64,000 bases of DNA from Bretschneidera sinensis (Eukaryota; Streptophyta; Magnoliopsida; Brassicales; Akaniaceae), in the NCBI GenBank assembly GCA_023935145.1, contig CM043697.1, positions 43,916,501 through 43,980,500 of the forward strand, read 5' to 3'. Made by a program: the position numbers and the translations under genes. Positions 60,524 through 64,000 of the stretch are shown in pieces (the stretch's first letter is position 1; the number at the start of each line of letters is the position of its first letter). The notes beneath the pieces are model-generated. The model saw only the letters and a list, made by a program, of their open reading frames with translations, was not told where the DNA came from and made no database searches.

Positions 60524-60715
60524 TTGATTGATGTGTTGAAAAGGAGGAGGTCGGGCGCACACGATCTAGGAAGGAGGAGAAGGAGAGAGGAAGGAGGAGT
60601 TCGGCTGCGCTATCTGGGAAGGAGGAGGAGAGAGGAAGAAGGAGGAGGTTGGCCGCGCGATCTGGGAAGGAAGAGGAAGAGAGAAAGGAGGAGGAAGAGG
60701 ATAGAAAGGATGGAT
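60524..60715. repeat. GA-rich imperfect tandem repeats
   Basis: Three imperfect units share GAGGTCGGGCGCACACGATCT, GAGTTCGGCTGCGCTATCTG and GAGGTTGGCCGCGCGATCTG (60547, 60597, 60645), each followed by GGAAGGA(G/A)GA runs. All purine on one strand apart from the GC-rich core. Both strands stay open for about 100 codons, which looks like a composition effect. Confidence 0.75.
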
Positions 60716-61003
60716 CACTATGCACCGTTTCATCTTGGTGTAGTACAAAGAAGAAGAGAAATGGTGAGAAGGGTAAAAAGGGCAATGATCAATGAAGTGA
60801 CTAAGTGCTGATGTGGCCTTGTGACTTTCTCTAAAACATTCTATCAGTTGCTGATGTGGCAGGTGACATGACAAAATTTGGATGACAAGTTAACCACATC
60901 AAGTTGAGAGGTTGAAACACATGGTTCAAATTGCTCCATATAAAAACTGAGAGAGAAATTTACCTCTTAACTGTAAATTAAGGGAAAATTTTGCAAGTAA
61001 GTA

Positions 61004-61751
61004 AAAAATTATTGATAATGTTTCTAATTATCACTCAAATTAGATTATTAAAAAAAATTATCACACGATTACCGTGAACCAAACCCTTTAAGAACAACTA
61101 TGTACAGTCATGGAGGCCAAAATACTGGTGAGGCTCGTACGACTATTAATCAATGAATTCATACCTGGAGTTTTGTTGTCCCAACTGACTCTTTATGAGC
61201 TCACCATTTTTGTCTTCAACAGCTATAGAAACTGCTATCTGATTCATTTTCGACCGTTACAACTTTATTTTTTATTTATTTATTTTTGAAAGTCTGCCAG
61301 TACGCTCCACTTGATTCACTCAAAAGGTCCACATCTAAATTATTCAGTCTAAACAATTAACACCAATTCCCAAAATACCCTTTGGTCTTTGTTCAATGCA
61401 CAGTACCATAAAATCAGGCAATTGTCTAAACGAACGCACTTTGTTTCCATGTATGACCCTTGTTTGTTGATTATTGCGATTTAAATCGAATGATAATCCG
61501 GGGGTGTTAATGTAAATAAAGGGACCTCAGTTGGGCATTTGTGTAATCTTCGAGAATCTATATTTGAAAATAATCCTGTTTATATAAGGCAAAGTCTTTA
61601 TCAGCTTCATTCATGCCTCGGGTCTAGCAGACGTGGCTGAATAATCTACGATTTTAAATACTAGAAGGAGACAAAGAAATTGGAATTCCGAGGAATTGTA
61701 TTTAAACTGCACTACTAGAACTAGACTTAGTAATCTACTACAGAGATAAAG
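61004..61751. other. Intergenic, probable promoter region at right end
   Basis: No coding sequence recognised. TATATAAGG at 61580-61588 and TATAAAAAAA at 61759 are possible TATA boxes. Confidence 0.35.
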
Positions 61752-61828
61752 GTTCTATAAAAAAAATAAAAATACAGAGCTTTGCTTTCTCAAATTTCCG
61801 TCCCTGTGAAGAAGACAGAGAGAACCCA
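61752..61828 (+). other. Possible leader exon of a plus-strand gene
   Basis: After TTCTATAAAAAAAATAAA comes a CT/GA-rich leader ending GAGAACCCAG|GTACCC, a plausible donor. Pyrimidine-rich intron-like sequence follows. The coding part was not identified and may lie beyond the window. Confidence 0.35.
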
Positions 61829-63039
61829 GGTACCCTTTTCCTCTCTTTACATTAGAAACATTCGTTGTGTGTTTTCTTTGTTTCTTTTGCAAACTAGCAG
61901 AGAATCTAGTTGTATTTTCCTTGTTGCACCGTTTTCCGGTGGTCTGAGTTTTACATGTTCCTTGTTGTTTGGGGTATGAATATTGTTGGGTCGAGCGAGA
62001 TGGAGTGGAAGGAGGCTAATTTGATCTTCTAATTAAATATCTAAATGGACTTGTGGAAGAAGTGTTTGGTTTTGGGCAGGAGATTATGGCGTTTTGAAAT
62101 GTTGAGAGTTCCGCCCATATTGCTTCCGGGTTGAAATGACCATATTAATAATCCCTTGGAAGCTTGTTATTTTGATGCTGTGCCCTTTTTTCTAAAATGA
62201 CCAAAATCTCTCTTTATTTGGCCCATTTTAAAGATTGTTGCTGAGGTCGATCTCGTTAACAGAGATAATAAGAGTGGTTTTCTTTTTTCTTTTCTTTTCT
62301 GTTTTTGGAATTTGAAAATTTCTGCTTACTAATGTTTTCATTGTTTTACTACCCCTACATAAATTTTTGGGACAAACAATAGCGTGTTGAAAAATTCTGA
62401 ATGGTGGGTTTGTAATGTGGAGAAGGTTAGAAGAGGGGGAAGATGGTGGAGAAGGAGACATCACACTGGTGGTGGTTTGACAGTCACAACAGTTCAAGGC
62501 GCTCTCCGTGGCTTCAATCCACTCTTGCAGGTAAAAATCTTAACTTTTCTTCTTCTTTTTAAATTTTTTTATCCTTATTTAGGTTTTTGTTGGTTTATTT
62601 TCTTCTTGCAAGTCCTAGAATATATGGGTCTTGATTCTTTGATTCTTTTTTTCTTGATTTCTTGACCGTTGGGAATTGTATACTTTTGAATTTTTTTGAA
62701 TTGTTATCCTTTCAATGTTATTTGTACTTTTGTATTACAAAAAAAAAAAAAAAAAAATTGAATTGCAACTTGCAACTTGCAAGTTAATAACGCTGTTGGA
62801 AATTGGGACTAGCTGGTAGTTGGTACCTTGATGGTAGCAGATGACTTTTATGAATGCTGACAACAATTTCTGATCATGGAATAGTTTATGACAAGAAAGC
62901 AAAAAAAAGGTACTTTAGTAGTAGTAGTAGTATTATAATTTTGAAGGGGCCAGTGCAGTTTATATTAGAACTTTAAAATGAAAAATTATGGATTAACTAT
63001 TATGATATGCAAAGTTTGTCGACAAATAAAGTTCAAGGC
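61829..63039. other. Unassigned, intron-like
   Basis: T-rich sequence. A possible short exon at about 62384-62530 (ending CTCTTGCAG|GTAAAAATC) encodes [19 protein letters not shown], which I do not recognise. GTA repeats lie at 62919-62930. Confidence 0.35.
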
Positions 63040-63777
63040 GAAGGTTACATAAATAGATCTTGGAATGTGCATGCACTTATAGTAACACTATTTTCTGTAC
63101 TAAGATCAGGAGCTTTACAATGCCAGTAACCTGGATTTGCCTATAAAATTTTCTATTTTAATGAAGTTATGTATAATGAATCAATACTGGGTTCTGAACA
63201 ACTCTATAGAGAACTTGCTAGCTTACTTGAATATCACCCACTAATGTTAAAGCTATTACACATACCTTTGTTGAGGGTCCACATACATGTTGAAGGTTAC
63301 ATAAATAGATCTTATAGTAACACTATTTTCTGTACTAAGATCAGGAGCTTTACAATGCCAGTAACCTGGATTTGCCTATAAAATTTTCTATTTTAATGAA
63401 GTTATGTATAATGAATCAATACTGGGTTCTGAACAACTCTATAGAGAACTTGCTAGCTTACTTGAATATCACCCACTAATGTTAAAGCTATTACACATAC
63501 CTTTGTTGAGGGTCCACATACATGTTGAAGGTTACATAAATAGATCTTGGAATGTGCATGCACTTATAGTAACACTATTTTCTGTACTAAGATCAGGAGC
63601 TTTACAATGCCAGTAACCTGGATTTGCCTATAAAATTTTCTATTTTAATGAAGTTATGTATAATGAATCAATACTGGGTTCTGAACAACTCTATAGAGAA
63701 CTTGCTAGCTTACTTGAATATCACCCACTAATGTTAAAGCTATTACACATACCTTTGTTGAGGGTCCACATACATGA
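63040..63777. repeat. Three tandem copies of a 250-bp unit
   Basis: Units 63040-63291 (252 bp), 63292-63526 (235 bp) and 63527-63777 (251 bp) are almost identical. The middle unit lacks 17 bases (TGGAATGTGCATGCACT). Each begins GAAGGTTACATAAATAGATC and ends GGTCCACATACATG. An open frame (MYNESILGSEQLYRELAS) recurs in each; it matches no family I know. Confidence 0.97.
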
Positions 63778-64000
63778 TGGAGTGGTGGACTAGGGTAGTA
63801 GAGAGAATGGGGGTTGTGGAGGAGAGATCATATCTTATCTTCATGACCTTGTTTCTTATGGGTAAATCTCTAAGTCAGATATGTGATGATGATATTTGGA
63901 GAGTTTCACTGTGGGAATTGGGAATTCTTGGTGTAATGAAATGGTGGTCCTCAGTGTGGAGGACCCTGAAATCCAGCAAGCATTTAATCTGTTTTCTACT
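63778..64000. other. Window end, unassigned
   Basis: No gene recognised. G-rich plus-strand sequence without family signatures. Confidence 0.35.

Larger units (their letters stand above)
59850..61003. mobile_element. Pack-MULE-like element carrying gene fragments
   Basis: Terminal inverted repeats of about 160 bases: left 59850-60023 (ATTGCAAATTTCTCCC...TTGTTAACTTGCCATCCAAATTTT...GCCACATCAGCAACTG), right 60845-61003 as complement. Between them lie a U-box gene fragment (60315-60490) and a GA-rich repeated segment, and no transposase. Long inverted repeats around captured exons are the pattern of Pack-MULEs. A 9-bp target duplication was not identified, so the superfamily is inference. Confidence 0.6.

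Noticed and set aside
60456..60874. Ser/Pro-rich proteins on the minus strand
   Set aside because: Translation of the complement of GA-rich tandem repeats; no domain, and both strands are open.
1..64000. CRISPR array, bacterial operon or phage features
   Set aside because: The window is plant nuclear DNA with introns. The only regular short-spaced repeats are the palindromic 12-mers and microsatellites.

Overview
The window is nuclear DNA of a flowering plant, most likely a eudicot. It has AT-rich intergenic DNA, short exons with GT..AG introns, Ty1/copia and Ty3/gypsy LTR retrotransposons, L1-type LINEs, MITEs, and a nuclear insertion of plastid ycf2. I could not identify the species. Everything was read by eye from the sequence.

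Three gene models can be spliced from start to stop. (1) A tubby-like F-box protein (minus, 18655-24978, 5 coding exons, 405 aa). (2) A class I vacuolar Na+(K+)/H+ antiporter of the NHX family (plus, 28737-41234, 14 coding exons, about 528 aa); its first 5' splice site looks damaged and its intron 7 carries a complete copia element. (3) A cytosolic-type cysteinyl-tRNA synthetase (minus, 46399-58280, 9 coding exons, 536 aa), with large introns full of repeats. Gene fragments include exon 1 of a CASP-like membrane protein (11375-11610), a broken NAC transcription-factor piece (16196-16823), and a U-box E3 ligase fragment caught between inverted repeats (60315-60490).

Layout. 1-2.2 kb: scrambled copia debris on the minus strand. 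2.6-2.7 kb: a foldback MITE. 3.1-10.0 kb: a decayed minus-strand Ty3/gypsy chromovirus-type element with both LTRs, interrupted by a 1,175-bp solo LTR with a perfect 5-bp target duplication. 10-18 kb: orphan CASPL exon, a duplicated piece of the tubby-gene intron, a truncated LINE and the NAC fragment. 18-25.7 kb: tubby gene with two LINE remnants in its introns. 25.7-27.8 kb: AT-rich spacer. 27.8-41.5 kb: NHX gene. 41.5-46.4 kb: AT-rich spacer. 46.4-58.8 kb: CysRS gene; its introns hold MITEs, a 350-bp tandem duplication, a 1.9-kb knot of interleaved inverted repeats and the ycf2 insertion. 58.5-59.3 kb: a 300-bp-arm inverted duplication of the CysRS leader, each arm carrying the same 16-codon upstream ORF. 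59.85-61.0 kb: a Pack-MULE-like element. 61.7-64 kb: a possible 5' end of another plus-strand gene and a near-perfect 250-bp triplication.

The three genes are unrelated housekeeping or ion-transport functions and do not form a pathway. The most informative structures are the CysRS promoter palindrome, the circularly permuted inverted repeats with a likely MITE excision footprint, the palindromic 12-mer array in the solo LTR, and the NHX splice-site lesion. I saw no convincing undescribed biological system.
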